NCBI GenBank assembly: GCA_905250025.1
Contig: CAJNOJ010000402.1
Location: 1-64,000 of the forward strand
Source: Adineta ricciae
Taxonomy: Eukaryota; Rotifera; Eurotatoria; Adinetida; Adinetidae
Length of the DNA stretch: 64,000 nt
Reading direction: 5' to 3'
The translations under genes were made by a program, and so were the position numbers. Numbering within the stretch: the first letter of the stretch is position 1; every line of letters begins with the position of its first letter. Below the pieces are notes generated by a model that saw only the letters and a list, made by a program, of their open reading frames with translations, did no database searches and was not told the origin of the DNA. Of this stretch, positions 22,423-34,055 are shown piece by piece.

Positions 22423-23400
22423 TCATGGCGTGGATTCAGCGACAGTACGTGTCAGTGTAATTACAATAGCATTGTCTGTTCTTTGACGACAGCATTTTCG
22501 CACAATTCGTCGGGTCAGTTCAGGAAAGAAGCCGAGCCACACCCATGGGAAAAAGAAATAAATGATATAAATAAGATCACTGAAGTAATTTTGCTGAACA
22601 TAATTAAGGAAAGCTGGATCGACTAGAACATTGATAATATATACCAGAAGAAATGGTGTCCATCCGACGAGATAAAGTGCTGAAACAGACAATAACTGTC
22701 TTAGCATGCGTCGTTGCTGACGCCATCTGCTCAATTGTTGCACACGACGTTTCTGTAGAAACACTCGTGCAATCAAAACTGTATTAGCGAGAATGTCAAT
22801 CGCAACTGGAACACCGTTGTTCATCACGAGATCGAACGAGCCAAGAAAACTGCCATACATCAAATAACAATTAGCAAAACCGCATACTCGACTGCTGAAA
22901 TCCCATTGAGTATTGTTACATGGATACAAAAGAATCGCATATATGTAGAATACTGTTGGATAAATAATGCAGAATAAAAGTGGCAGATGATGTAGTAAAT
23001 GACATATCCAACGTTTTCGTAGAATATGTTGATGAAAAATAAATATATGGCGTTGAAGAGATATGATAGCTAAGAGATATTCACTTGATACATAGATAAT
23101 ATATTCAAAGAATGTCCACCATATACAATGGCTTGCAACAGGTGGATTTACATATCCAGATACGTAGAAATTACGGCTGAGTGGAATATCGAACACGAGT
23201 TGAACAGAATTGATGATGAGCAAAATGAATAATCCATGTTTTTGCGGAGCTTTGATAAAAGTGCGATGTTTTGTCAAGTGAAAAAAGATTAGAATTGTCA
23301 CCATGATCGATGAAATTTGTAATAGTAAGAATATAGTAAATTTGATACGATAGAAGGCGAATTTACTGCGTCCAATCGATTCCAAATCGGTGATGTTCAT
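22423..23400 (-). CDS. Rhodopsin-like GPCR, type I, copy 1
   Basis: 325 aa, single exon, seven hydrophobic segments: TM1 about 20-42, TM2 about 55-78, TM3 about 92-115, TM4 about 132-155, TM5 about 195-218, TM6 about 240-263 and TM7 about 275-298. A Cys at the top of TM3 (SHCIWW) and cysteines in loop 2 can form the conserved disulphide. The DRY motif is replaced by LQRH, and the TM7 NPxxY by FFPWVWLGFF. TM6 keeps GWTPF, close to the CWxPF switch. Start at MNIT because the upstream frames of the two copies differ while this ATG is shared. Likely an orphan chemosensory or peptide-type receptor at the plasma membrane. Confidence 0.85.
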   Translation of the reverse strand: MNITDLESIGRSKFAFYRIKFTIFLLLQISSIMVTILIFFHLTKHRTFIKAPQKHGLFILLIINSVQLVFDIPLSRNFYVSGYVNPPVASHCIWWTFFEYIIYVSSEYLLAIISLQRHIFIFHQHILRKRWICHLLHHLPLLFCIIYPTVFYIYAILLYPCNNTQWDFSSRVCGFANCYLMYGSFLGSFDLVMNNGVPVAIDILANTVLIARVFLQKRRVQQLSRWRQQRRMLRQLLSVSALYLVGWTPFLLVYIINVLVDPAFLNYVQQNYFSDLIYIIYFFFPWVWLGFFPELTRRIVRKCCRQRTDNAIVITLTRTVAESTP

Positions 23401-23949
23401 TTTTCTGATTAATAGAATATAGTATGGGTTTATTTAGTTCTTCGAATGATGCAAGTTCATAAAACATGTTTAATTTTCTCTCTTTACTGATTACTTGTTC
23501 TTTTTTCATATTAAAACTTGATTTCGACAAATTCAACAACGGAAAAGAATTTCTTACTTCATTATACACGTAATTTCTTCGCATTAAACAAACGGAAATA
23601 GCTACAACATAGATCTATTCAGTACGTGTTTCATAATAGAAAAACTAGATTAGTTTTCGTCACATCAGACACACTGAACTCGGACAAGATTCAATTCCTA
23701 ATGTAAGGATAATTGACGGATAGGGTGGAAGACTTTATCAATCTATCCATAAAAGTTATGTTCTCAGCAACTTCATTTGTATTTCTAAGATTTCAATAAA
23801 GAAATTAGAGAATGGAAATAAATAGAGTGATACTACTGATGTTTTTCTCATCAAACATGAAAATCGCTCCATATTACGCGCAAACCGATGTATAAACATA
23901 TTTTTAAAAAGATCTGATATAATAACAAAGACCGATTTAAAAAGACAGC

Positions 23950-24929
23950 TTTGAAAGGGCAAGCATGAATATGATTCCACTAATTACTGATTACTTGCCT
24001 GAAAAGTTATTGTTATATCACTCATTTTTTCGTGCTATTTATTTAATCATATGTTTTTTTCTTTTCTTTTCTCCAAAATGAAAATACAAAATTCAAAACT
24101 CTTCGCTTTTTCTTATGCATTATATCATATATGAAAAATTCTTGTTGTTCAGATTGTTTGGGAATCACCATATCTAACTTAAGATTGTGATCAATTGTAG
24201 ATGTGGTTGATAAAGCAACAATAATATTAACGAAGCATAACACTCATTTTCATTTGATAGTCGTATACTGGTTTCAAGCCGTAACTGATAACAAGAAATT
24301 TCATGTGTTCGAAACAAAATTTTTAATCAATGTAGCATTAGTGATTGAATTACATCCAGCAGTACATTAAAACACTAACACTACTCATAACAAAAAATTG
24401 ATTAAAAATTTTAACTATTTCAATTAAAGATTTTCTTTCGTGAATTCTTCGTTTTTGGTACATATTGACAATAAAGCCGGAAGTATAACATTCAGCCGAC
24501 AAACAATCTTCATATACCGTTTTCAAAGGGAATTTCCAAATAAAGTCAAACGTTATCATCAGTTTTAAATGAAATCGTACCGTCTCATGAAATTACTTCT
24601 AACGGTTTCCGTAAATGAGAAATCCTGCTTGATGCACATAGACTAAAAATCTAGAGTTTCGAATTGTGTAGATATATTGAAGAAAAATACGATTGATGGT
24701 ACAGGTACTTCACAGATCAATGAACCAGAATACCGAGTTAGCTTCGTTGGGAAAAGTTTTAAATCTTGCCATAGCGTTCAGTTTGATTAATTATTTACTG
24801 TATACATNTCTATTTCTATTCCTACCTACTCATTTGTTGTAAGTGTGATATAGATATCTGTTTATATTCGAATTGATACTAGCCTGTCGGGGGTCGACTT
24901 ATAATATAAGTCGAATTAGGCATCTCATG
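23950..24929. other. Spacer between duplication I copies
   Basis: Contains a 0.6-kb sequence (24209-24807) also present at 52394-52990, followed immediately by an N at 24808. Then about 120 bp of unrelated sequence with a palindrome GACTTATAATATAAGTC (about 24899-24915) leads into copy 2. No gene is recognised. Confidence 0.6.
24209..24807 (+). repeat. 0.6-kb direct repeat, copy a
   Basis: Nearly identical to 52394-52990 over its whole length, in the same orientation. Similarity starts at GATAAAG and stops at TGTATACAT. No terminal inverted repeat or target duplication is evident at the edges, so it looks like a segmental copy or a fragment of a longer element. The right edge coincides with the N at 24808. 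Confidence 0.85.
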
Positions 24930-25006
24930 GATATAATACTATTTTAGTTATTACAATGACACAGTGAGAAAAAATCAGAGCTTTTTTTCAGATAATCTTT
25001 ATTTTT

Positions 25007-25465
25007 ATGAGTGCTCATCCAATCACTGTTATTGCATGTGATATCGGTGGTGTAATCAGAAATGTGCAGAATGATGAACCAATTGAAAATGCTGTGGAAT
25101 CCGTGATCAAATTAGCACAAAATCCATTGAATAGAGTGATATTCATATCTAAATGCAAAGATAATTATAAACAAAGCTCAAATATGTTTCTTGAAAGACA
25201 CAATTTATCTCATATTCCAACATATTACTGTTTAGAATATGGAGATAAAATCAATATTGCTGATAATAACCATGTTAATATTATGATTGATGATAGAATG
25301 CAAATTTTAAGTACTTTTCCATCTTCAATTGTTAAAATATGGTTTTGTTCGGATATAAAAAAGATTGAAGGTGCCAGAAAATTCCAACCAGATTTTTTCG
25401 ATTCTGTTAGAATTGCTCGAAGTTGGACAGATGTAATGGAAATAATTGAAGAAACACAAATGTAA
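25007..25465 (+). CDS. HAD-superfamily hydrolase-like protein, copy 2
   Basis: 152 aa. It differs from copy 1 at only four residues that I can count (N2S, Q24E, T117I, K145E). All HAD motif residues (Asp12, Ser48, Lys81, Asp95-Asp96) and the DIGG variant are kept. The upstream in-frame extension of copy 1 is not conserved here, which supports the ATG at 25007. Confidence 0.75.
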   Translation: MSAHPITVIACDIGGVIRNVQNDEPIENAVESVIKLAQNPLNRVIFISKCKDNYKQSSNMFLERHNLSHIPTYYCLEYGDKINIADNNHVNIMIDDRMQILSTFPSSIVKIWFCSDIKKIEGARKFQPDFFDSVRIARSWTDVMEIIEETQM

Positions 25466-26489
25466 TCTATTCACTATTGTTTTATCAAACACAATTATGA
25501 GTGATCATATTTTATATTATTCCTTGATAAAATAAAAACATTTTCAAATGATCTGAAATAAACCTTAAACAGAAAAATGAGTAATCTACAATGAATATCA
25601 CTGTTTCGGTTTTATTCGTATACTTCAACTCCACAAGTTTAATCTGCCATGACGCGTTGTCGACTAACTTTCGCAATCTTATCAGATGATTTATACTCTC
25701 ATATTTGGAGAAATTTGGACAATCAGTAACGAATTCGTATTCACGTGTATATCGGTGAGAATAACGGATTTCGAACTTACTACATCAAAATGAAAATCTA
25801 AAACTGATTAAAAACCATTTAAAATGACTTTTAAATGAACTAAAGTTTGTTATACAATTAATTCGATTTTTATAGGAAGATCGAAATTGGTGATGTATAA
25901 AGCCTTCAATGGATTAAAACATCACTCGGGAGTAAATTATGTAGAACAACACATTAGAAGGCCCCCTTTTTTTTGAAAATACACCAATCAATCTTTTTGC
26001 TTCTCCTGTCTGTGAGTGTTTTAAGATCACGCCAAATAATGTTTTCTTTGTCACATTTGAAATAGTTTGTTCTTAAATAAGATCTAATGTACTTTACGGA
26101 CCTATGTGTAAATTAGTAGTGTAGTCAAAGACCGCCGGGAGAATTGGCCGGGTTGTACTGGTTGTGAAGAGAATTCTATATTTTTCTTGAAAATGTATAG
26201 TTGTTAGTGCGATACTGTTTTGTAAGTTCATAAGAAGAAACAAATTATTCATGAAATCAAACTCATTCATTATAATTGTCTGTGTACACCTTCGTCGATT
26301 TTAAAGAGCAAGAATCGATGACACGACGAGAAGGTCTAGTGAGTGTGTCGTGCACTATCGTGAACAAAACTACGAATTTGAACAGAACATAATAAATGAT
26401 CCTGGTCTATCATTTCATTCAGGAATTTAGTCAAAATTAGTAAATGGAATATTGTTGATAAAATTGTGAATAATAATTAATTCAATAGC
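25466..26489. other. Intergenic (duplication I, copy 2)
   Basis: AT-rich counterpart of 15630-16840, with deletions relative to copy 1. No gene recognised. Confidence 0.5.
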
Positions 26490-27097
26490 TGGTTGTGCTA
26501 CAAGACTATTTGCACATTGAGCAATGAGATGCAGTGGTCAATCTTCGCTTTTACCGAAAACATCATTAACATCTGCTCAAAATTGACGTAATAAGCGAAT
26601 AGAAGGTAATCTTGTGAAATTAAAACAAAAACGAATTCAGTTTTGAAAATTACAATTCAAATAATAATATAAATATCTGAATTGTTGTCCTGTTTCTTCC
26701 TAAGAATAAATCGGTCATTTTTGTGCAAAGTTTTTGATTGAATCAACTAGAAACAAAGTCATTCACATACCAAATTTTTCTTTTTGTAAAAATCAACTTA
26801 CACAAACGATAGTATATAAAATCTCTGGGCAATGCATCGGGCAAAAGTTTATATTTTGGTCAAATACCCGATACATAGTAATTACTAATGAATCAACTAG
26901 TACTATTCCATCATGTTTCCATATATTTAATAAATCGCCAGACCATTTAAAACATTGAAATTGAAACGGCAGTGATTTATGACACTCATGAAGAATTATT
27001 TGACAAGAATGTAAACGTAATTTCAAACTATGATGAAATAAACTTCTTTGACGATAATATTCACATTGTTCATAAGTTAAATGACTGTATTTCATAT
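26490..27097 (-). pseudogene. Ankyrin-type gene relic, copy 2
   Basis: The first exon (MKYSHLTYEQCEYYRQ to PEILYTIVC, followed by a GTAAGT donor) is fully open here. The ankyrin segment carries two stops: TGA at 26576-26578 (CGA in copy 1, before ADVND) and TGA at 26538-26540 (CGA in copy 1, before PLHLIA). The two copies are therefore inactivated by different mutations. Confidence 0.6.
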
Positions 27098-27710
27098 CAT
27101 CTTTATATTTATGAAATAGTCATTCATTGTCGAGTACGTATAGCATGTAATCGCATACCATCATCATCTGAGATTTGTTTTTCAATTTAAGTTTGTGAAA
27201 AGAAATAAAATGTTTCTTCATTTTTATGATCATTATAAAAATAGGATTAAGTGTATATTGTCAAGCTAAATGTGTTAAATGGAGGAGAGAGTAGATGAAT
27301 CAGCATTAATAAGACTTTATATAATGTATTGGCAACCAATCGATGAATGTCTTTACGTTTCGTCAATGTACTTCAATCAGATGCATTTTTAGATATGACA
27401 AGTGCACGAACATTATTTACTATTGAATGTTACTCGAGAAAAATTATATCAGCAAATATTCCTATTTTCTAGATAAAATGAAATACTTCTTCTTCGCCTA
27501 ACACACAGTTCAAGGTCATAGTCTTCATTTGCTTCAATTAGAAGAAATACAATAAAAAAAATAATACTATTCAGTCAGCAAGAACAACAATACAGCTTTA
27601 CAGCGATCGATGCAAAAAATATAGAAGCCATACGAATATACATCTTGGTGGTCAAAATGTGATTCGATGGAATTTGTTGTCACACAGACCATTGTGAAAA
27701 AAAAGGATGC

Positions 27711-28166
27711 CCAACGCTTAATTCAGCATTGAATAATATTACAGCAGCCGGTGTTTGGATTTTAGGTCAAGCATTGGGTAATAATTATCGATTGAAATCA
27801 TTAGCTCTTCATGGTAATCAAATCGGTGATGAAGGTCTTTCTTTTCTTACAAATAACAAGCATATCAATACTCTCAACACTGGGAATAATAAAATTACCG
27901 ACGAAGGTATAAGGCATCTTAGTCAAATGATAAAATCAAATCCATCGTCAACTAATCTATGGTTTTGCAAAAATAGAACAGGCGAGGTTGATGTTCGAAT
28001 GATAATACGACTGTTCGATTTTTGTCTTTTAATGAAAACATGTTACTTATTGGTGAAAGTATGAAAGATCGTTAATTTATCTTATTGTAATTTCTCTCCA
28101 AGAAGCAAAGAACGACTCATGCAAGCATATCAATAAAGACCATGTATAAAACTAGATATTAGATAA
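27711..28166 (+). pseudogene. Leucine-rich-repeat relic, copy 2
   Basis: Same RNI-like repeats as copy 1 (LKSLALHGNQIGDEGL, LNTGNNKITDEGIRHLSQ). The frame runs to a stop at 28064. The C-terminal continuation, in a different frame, carries an additional TAA (reading AYQ-stop) where copy 1 has AHQF. Non-functional or a relic. Confidence 0.6.
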
Positions 28167-28385
28167 GAAAAACAAGTTATACGGCGCAGAAAGCAAGAGA
28201 AAACACATGTTAATACGCTATTTAATCATCCATAACGTAATCTATTCGTTCGTGACGACGAAAATATTCTCTACTACTCTTACTCAGCAGTTTTTTCGCT
28301 TGAAGAGACAGAACTGCTTAAATACATATGAGTTGTCAATTCGATTGAGATAGTGTAAACACAACGATAGAAACGCCTAAAGTCA

Positions 28386-30466
28386 ATGGAAATGAGCAAG
28401 AGATCATCTCAATTAACAAAGAGCAATCTTGAAATATTTTCTATTGTATGGCTCGATACTTCCGTCAATCTTATTCAAGAAAATCTTGATGTTCAACAAC
28501 GAATTCGTGCAACAATCAATCATTTGGAAATATTTTCTACGAGGGACGAATGTGAGCAATATATTCGATCTGTACATTTCGACGATCAGATCATTTTCAT
28601 TGTCGACCGTCAATCTAGTCAAGACATTGTGCCTGACATTCATCAATTGCCACAAATTTCCTCCATATATATCTACTGTTTAGATAAGCAAAAATACGAC
28701 CCATGGACGAAGTCATTCTCCAAAGTGAATATGATTTAATGAAATTGAACAGAGGTTTTTTGTTATAATTTAGGTTTTAGATCAAAAACGTTATTGCACA
28801 TGTGGATGAATTGATCGAACAAATTCAGTTAGATCAAATTAAACGAGTTCATAATAGACTTAACGAAACGCTTTCGATTGATTTTTTTCACGCAAATGAG
28901 AGTTCAGAGCAATCGAGTACGACGCTAAACGGTCAATTTATTCATTCTCAACTTTTGATAAATTGTCTTCTTCGAATGAAATTAACGATAAATGATAAAA
29001 ATGAGCTTATTTCGTTGTGTAAAGAAGAATACAACGGTAATCCAAGACAATTATCTATTGTCGGTGAATTTGAAACGAATTATTCACCTGATCGGGCTGT
29101 ATGGTGGTATACAAGAGATTCATTTCTATACAAAGTTTTCAACAAAGCTCTTCGAACGCAAAATATTGATGTACTTTTTCTCTTTCGATTCTTTCTTCGC
29201 GATCTTGAACTGCAACTGAAGCAGTACAAATGTTCATCCACAATTCGTGTCTATCGAGGTCAACTCATATCGAAAAACGAGCTAAACAAGCTGAAAGCTT
29301 CGATCGGACAATTCATTTCAATGAACTCATTTCTATCAACAACTATCGATCGTGATGTAGCGCTCTTCTTTATTGGTGATACTCATTCCTTAGACGATGA
29401 ACTCGAGCCAATTTTATTCGAGATTGATGTTGACCCCCGACCTGATGGCACCAAACCAGTTGCTGACATAACATCGCTCAGTTACTTTCGTGCCGAACAG
29501 GAGGTACTCATTATGCTCGGATCGATTTTTCGTCTTACTGATCTACATCAAGATGAGAACGAAATATGGATCGGTCAGATGACGCTATGTAGCGATAATG
29601 ATCATCACTTGAATCAAGTGTTTGAATTTATGAAGGATGAATATGGAACTGGAGAGACTGATCTTCTTTCATTTGGTCATAAACTAAAAGACATGGGCAG
29701 ATTTGACGACGCGGGCAAATACTATCGTCGATTGCTCAATGAACTACCGTGTGATCATAAAGATGTTCCACGCTGTTATCACAACCTCGGAAATATGGCA
29801 TTTCAAAAAGGAGATTATGATTCCAGTCTCCAATGGTATAATAAGTCGCTCGAGATTTGGAATCGAACACTAGAGGCGAATGATCCTCTTCTAGCGACGA
29901 GCTACAATAATATTGGTCTTGTATACGATGACCAAAATGATTCGAAGAAGGCACTTGAAATGTATGAGAAAGCATTGCAGATTTGGAAGCAAAAGTTTGG
30001 TGAGAACCATGCTAATGTAGCCAAATGTTACAATAACATAGGTGTCATCTATCGAAAAGAGAAGAATTATCATACGGCACTTAATTATTATCAAAAGGCA
30101 CTAACTATCCTGCAGAAACTTCTTCCCGTCGATCATCCAGATTTAGGCTCACCACATAGTTGTATTGCCAATATTTATTATTATATAGGCGAATATGACC
30201 TTGCCTTACACTACCATGAGCAAGCACACAGAATCAAATTGAAAACTCTCCCTTCTCAACATTCCTCGATTGCAAATACACTTGAGAATATTGGACTTGT
30301 TTACGAATACAAGGCTGACCTACAACGTTCTCTGTCGTATTATAAAAATGCATCCGACATGTTTCATCATACACTGCCGTCTACACATCCAAGCGTCATT
30401 AAAGTTGAGCAAAGTGTAAATCGCATTCTTTCGAAAATAGCGTCAGAGGGTGCTCTACACGAATAA
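28386..30466 (+). CDS. ADP-ribosyltransferase-TPR protein, copy 2
   Basis: Exons 28386-28724 and 28781-30466 (56-bp intron at the same codon as copy 1); 674 aa, the same length as copy 1. The R-S-ExE residues (VYRGQ, SFLSTT, AEQEVL), the N-terminal alpha/beta domain and the TPR block are all intact. Substitutions relative to copy 1 are scattered and the frame is uninterrupted, suggesting both are under constraint. Followed after about 310 bp by the convergent coiled-coil/Cys-rich gene on the minus strand. Confidence 0.92.
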
Positions 30467-30779
30467 CAAGGGCCCATTGTGAAAATTAGCATGCACTTCA
30501 ATCGAACCTCGTCCACGCCTAATCTTTCGAACAAAAGAACGGTTAATTGAAATCAGACATGAATAAATCCGTTTCTACGAAAGTATTAATCAAGCTGATA
30601 CATATTTTTCTAGAAAGCATACCAAATGACGTAGTCAACCGAGAAAAAGAGAAAATACCAACTAAACAGTGCAAGAGCATAGAGATTATCCGTTTATCCT
30701 TTTTAGGATAAGGATAATAAGCGTATTTCTTCACCATTATCTCAAGTCTCGATAGAGTTTTGTTGAAAATTTTGTGATT

Positions 30780-31886
30780 TTAACGAACAAATAATTTTTC
30801 CTTAACATTCTCATCACACTGACAATAAGGATGATTTTTAGTAATATAACGATAACGATAACCACGACCGTCACGTCCATGCTGGATAAAACAAGTATCA
30901 TAGCCTTGCCCACACTCACAGTCCATATAAGAAGTAATATGACCCCCATGATATTCACGCTGGCGATCATAGTAATAACCGAAATGAGCTGTACATGTGG
31001 AACCTTGACGTTCTTGGAAACGCTCCGTATATTCGCCGTCGTCCCAACGCTGGCGATCTTCTTCATCCCATTCATTTTCATTTACTATCCACTCCCAGGT
31101 TCTTCGGTCACCAATATAGTACCAATCACGACATTTACTGCAAACATTACACGCACGACCTCGGCAGCTCAGCTGACCATAGGTACCTGCGGTTTTAAAT
31201 TCTAAATAAGAAGTAGTGTGAACCTAATCCACTGGATACGATTTCATTTGATCATATCCTCGAGCAAGTGAAATGCTTACCCGTAACACATGAATGATCA
31301 AGCACAGTGTTAATCTTAGCTTCTAGTTCGTTTAATTCATCAATACAATAATCGAATTTCTTTGTTGTTTTCAATGTGACTATTTGTTGTTTAAATAGTT
31401 CGACATCAGCTGATAATTTATCGATTCTTTCTACTGATTGATCATCGTATTCATGTCGAAGGAATTGTGTTATCTTTTCGATTAAAGTCTTATATTCTGT
31501 AGTTGATGGCTTTTTGCGTTGTTCGATCTCACGGACTTTGGTTTTTAAAGTTTCTTGATATTTACTGATAATTTTCCGTAAATTTTTAAAAACTTTTGTA
31601 ATCTTGCCTATATCAGCGTTTTCATCATCGCGCATCAATGCATTCATTTCCTCTATTTTTCGATGCAGTTCTCCTAACTTATTCTACAAGATAACTTCGT
31701 TTCAGAGCATTCGGATAACTGTAATACAGAACTCACTTTTCGGATTGTTTCAGATTCGATATCATCGAATGAATCAGCTTTTTTGTGTTTTTTTGAACGA
31801 TGATCATTCGATGCTTCTATTTCATCGTAAGAAAGTTCGCTTTTCTTACATAATTGGGATAAAATCATAGAATTCTCACACGACAA
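30780..31886 (-). CDS. Coiled-coil protein with novel Cys/Trp-rich C-terminus
   Basis: Minus-strand exons 31886-31737, 31683-31281 and 31201-30780, with 53- and 79-bp GT-AG introns; phases match (IRK|NKLGE and CVT|EFKTAG). The 5' end is unresolved: no ATG opens the first exon cleanly, and an upstream exon is likely, as in copy 1. A charged linker (SKKHKKAD) is followed by about 110 residues of coiled coil (KIEEMNALM ... VELFKQQIVTLK). The last exon is a 140-residue Cys/Trp/Tyr-rich module with CRGRACNVCSKCRDWYY, CTAHFGYYYD, MDCECGQGYDTC and HPYCQCDE. Paired CxxC-like cysteines suggest metal binding or disulphides. Family unknown to me; possibly a TRIM-like architecture without a clear RING or B-box. 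This last exon lacks any ATG, so it is invisible to simple ORF calling. Confidence 0.7.
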
Positions 31887-32434
31887 ACAACCTGAATAGC
31901 AAATCCAAAAATTTTATAAAAGGCTCACACAGCACCTCTATATAATATAATTATTACAAAAATCTCCACACTATCTTGAAAATTGCTTTCTCACATTGAA
32001 GATAAACTGATAATGCGAGATTATTTTTTGGGTTCTGTCGAGTTATTCCATTATATAAACTCAGTAAACAGAGTGAATCGTCACGTTAAAGATGGCATTT
32101 GAAAAACTAAGTTATCAAAGTCAATGTTCTTTTTGATTTCCTTCGTTTTCGTTCATCCAAAAATTAAAAACTTCATTTGCAACGTATTGAAACATATCAT
32201 CAATGTGAAGAACTTTTCTAAACTTAATTTCTAATGTAAAACAATATATTTTCCTATGCCATTTCCTACAGTTCTTTTTCAACAATGACTCATACATAGC
32301 AACAAAGTATGACGCGTTCAATTACAATTTCTTTTTTTTTCAGATATGTGTCAGTGTATCCACTTCACATTGAAGAAAGAAAAGATAATAACAAAACAGA
32401 ATTTGTTTCCAGAAATTAGTCGCACCACCGATTA

Positions 32435-33412
32435 TCATAGTACGGATTCAGCGACAATACGTGTCGGTGTAATTCCAATCACATTGTCTGTTCTTTGACG
32501 ACAGCATTTTCGCACAATTCGTCCGGTCAGATCAGGAAAGAAGCCGAGCCACACCCATGGGAAAAAGAAATAAATGATATAAATGAGATCACTGAAGTAA
32601 TTTTGCTGAATATAATTAAGGAAAGTTGGATCGACAAGAACATTGACAATATATACCAGAAGAAACGGTGTCCATCCGACTAGATAAAGTGCTGAAACAG
32701 ACAATAACTGTCTTAACATGCGTCGTTGCTGACGCCATCTGCTCAATTGTCGCACACGACGTTTCTGTAGAAACACTCGTGCAATCAAAACTGTATTAGA
32801 TATAATGTCAATCGCAACTGGAACACCGTTGTTCATCACGAGATCGAACGTACCAAGAAAACTGCCATACATCAAATAACAATTAGCAAAACCGCATACT
32901 CGACTGCTGAAATCCCATTGAGTATTGTTACATGGATACAAAAGAACAGCGTATATGTAGAACACTGTTGGATAAACAATGCAGAATAAAAGTGGCAGAT
33001 AATGTAGTAAATGACATATCCAACGTTTTCGTAGAATATGTTGATGAAAAATAAATATATGGCGTTGAAGAGATATGATAGCTAAAAGATACTCACTTGA
33101 TACATAGATAATATATTCAAAGAATGTCCACCATATACAATGGCTTGCAACAGGTGGATTTACATATCCAGATATGTAGAAATTAAGGCTGAGTGGAATA
33201 TCGAACACAAGTTGGACAGAATTGACGATGAGCAAAATGAATAATCCATGATTTTGCGGAGCTCTGATAAAAGTGCGATGTTTTGTCAAGTGAAAAAAGA
33301 TTAGAATTGTCACCATGATTGATGAAATTTGTAATAAGAAGAATATAGTAAATTTGATACGATAGAAGGTGAATTTACTGTGTCCAATCGATTCCAACTC
33401 GGTAATGTTCAT
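32435..33412 (-). CDS. Rhodopsin-like GPCR, type I, copy 2
   Basis: 325 aa, same length and seven-TM layout as the 22.4-kb copy, including the LQRH (in place of DRY), GWTPF and FFPWVW motifs. The open frame could extend upstream to 33553 in this copy (adding 47 residues). The equivalent stretch is out of frame in copy 1, so I place the start at the shared MNIT ATG. Substitutions are mostly conservative, with changes concentrated at the C-terminal tail. Confidence 0.85.
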   Translation of the reverse strand: MNITELESIGHSKFTFYRIKFTIFFLLQISSIMVTILIFFHLTKHRTFIRAPQNHGLFILLIVNSVQLVFDIPLSLNFYISGYVNPPVASHCIWWTFFEYIIYVSSEYLLAIISLQRHIFIFHQHILRKRWICHLLHYLPLLFCIVYPTVFYIYAVLLYPCNNTQWDFSSRVCGFANCYLMYGSFLGTFDLVMNNGVPVAIDIISNTVLIARVFLQKRRVRQLSRWRQQRRMLRQLLSVSALYLVGWTPFLLVYIVNVLVDPTFLNYIQQNYFSDLIYIIYFFFPWVWLGFFPDLTGRIVRKCCRQRTDNVIGITPTRIVAESVL

Positions 33413-34030
33413 GTTTCTGATTAATAGAATATAACATAGGGGTTTATTTAGTTCTTCGAATGATGCAAGTTCATACAACATGTTTAATTTTCTCTTTTTA
33501 CTGATTACTTGCTCTTGTTTCATATTAAAACTTGATTTTGACAAATTCAACAACGGAAAAGAATTTTTTACTTCATTACACGTAATTTCTTCACGTTAAA
33601 CAAACGGAAATAGCTACAATATAGATCTATTCAGTAACTTACGTGTTAACATAATAGAAAAATTAGGTTAGTTTTCGTCACATTAGACACACTGAACTCG
33701 GACAAGATTCAATTTCTAACGTAAGGATAATTGACGGATAGGGTGAAAGATTTTATCAATCTACCCATAAAAGCTGTGTTCTCGGAAACTTCATTTGTAT
33801 TTCTAAGATTTCAATAATAAAGAAACTAGAGAATGGAGATAAATAGAGTGATACTACTGATCTTTTTCTCATCAAACATGAAATTCGCTGCATATTACGC
33901 GCCAATCGATATATAGACATAACTTACTTTTAAAAAATTTAATATACTTTTTTTGTTTGATATTGAAAAAAAAGCCTGTTAATAGTTGTGAGTGTATTTT
34001 CTCGTCTTTTTTTTTCTTGTGGACTCACAT

Positions 34031-34055
34031 GTTTTGTTTTGTTTTGTTTTCTTTC
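34031..34055. repeat. (GTTTT)n microsatellite
   Basis: Four to five tandem TTTTG units in the spacer between duplication I and the third ART-TPR locus. Confidence 0.8.

Larger units (their letters stand above)
15095..23920 (+). repeat. Direct duplication I, copy 1 (about 8.8 kb)
   Basis: Colinear with 24930-33950: HAD gene, ANK relic, LRR relic, ART-TPR, coiled-coil gene, GPCR, all in the same order and orientation. Coding parts are almost identical; non-coding parts are diverged with indels. Copy 1 has a roughly 420-bp deletion around 21310. Copy 2 lacks some bases found at 16210-16250 and 16680-16860. Confidence 0.93.
24930..33950 (+). repeat. Direct duplication I, copy 2 (about 9.0 kb)
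   Basis: Second copy of the block described at 15095-23920. Gene order and strands are identical. This copy keeps the complete coiled-coil/Cys-rich gene but has extra stops in the ankyrin and LRR relics. Confidence 0.93.

Noticed and set aside
32121-32321. Minus frame upstream of the coiled-coil gene considered as a RING/B-box exon
   Set aside because: Cysteine/histidine spacing does not form a RING or B-box, and the equivalent ATG differs between the two copies.
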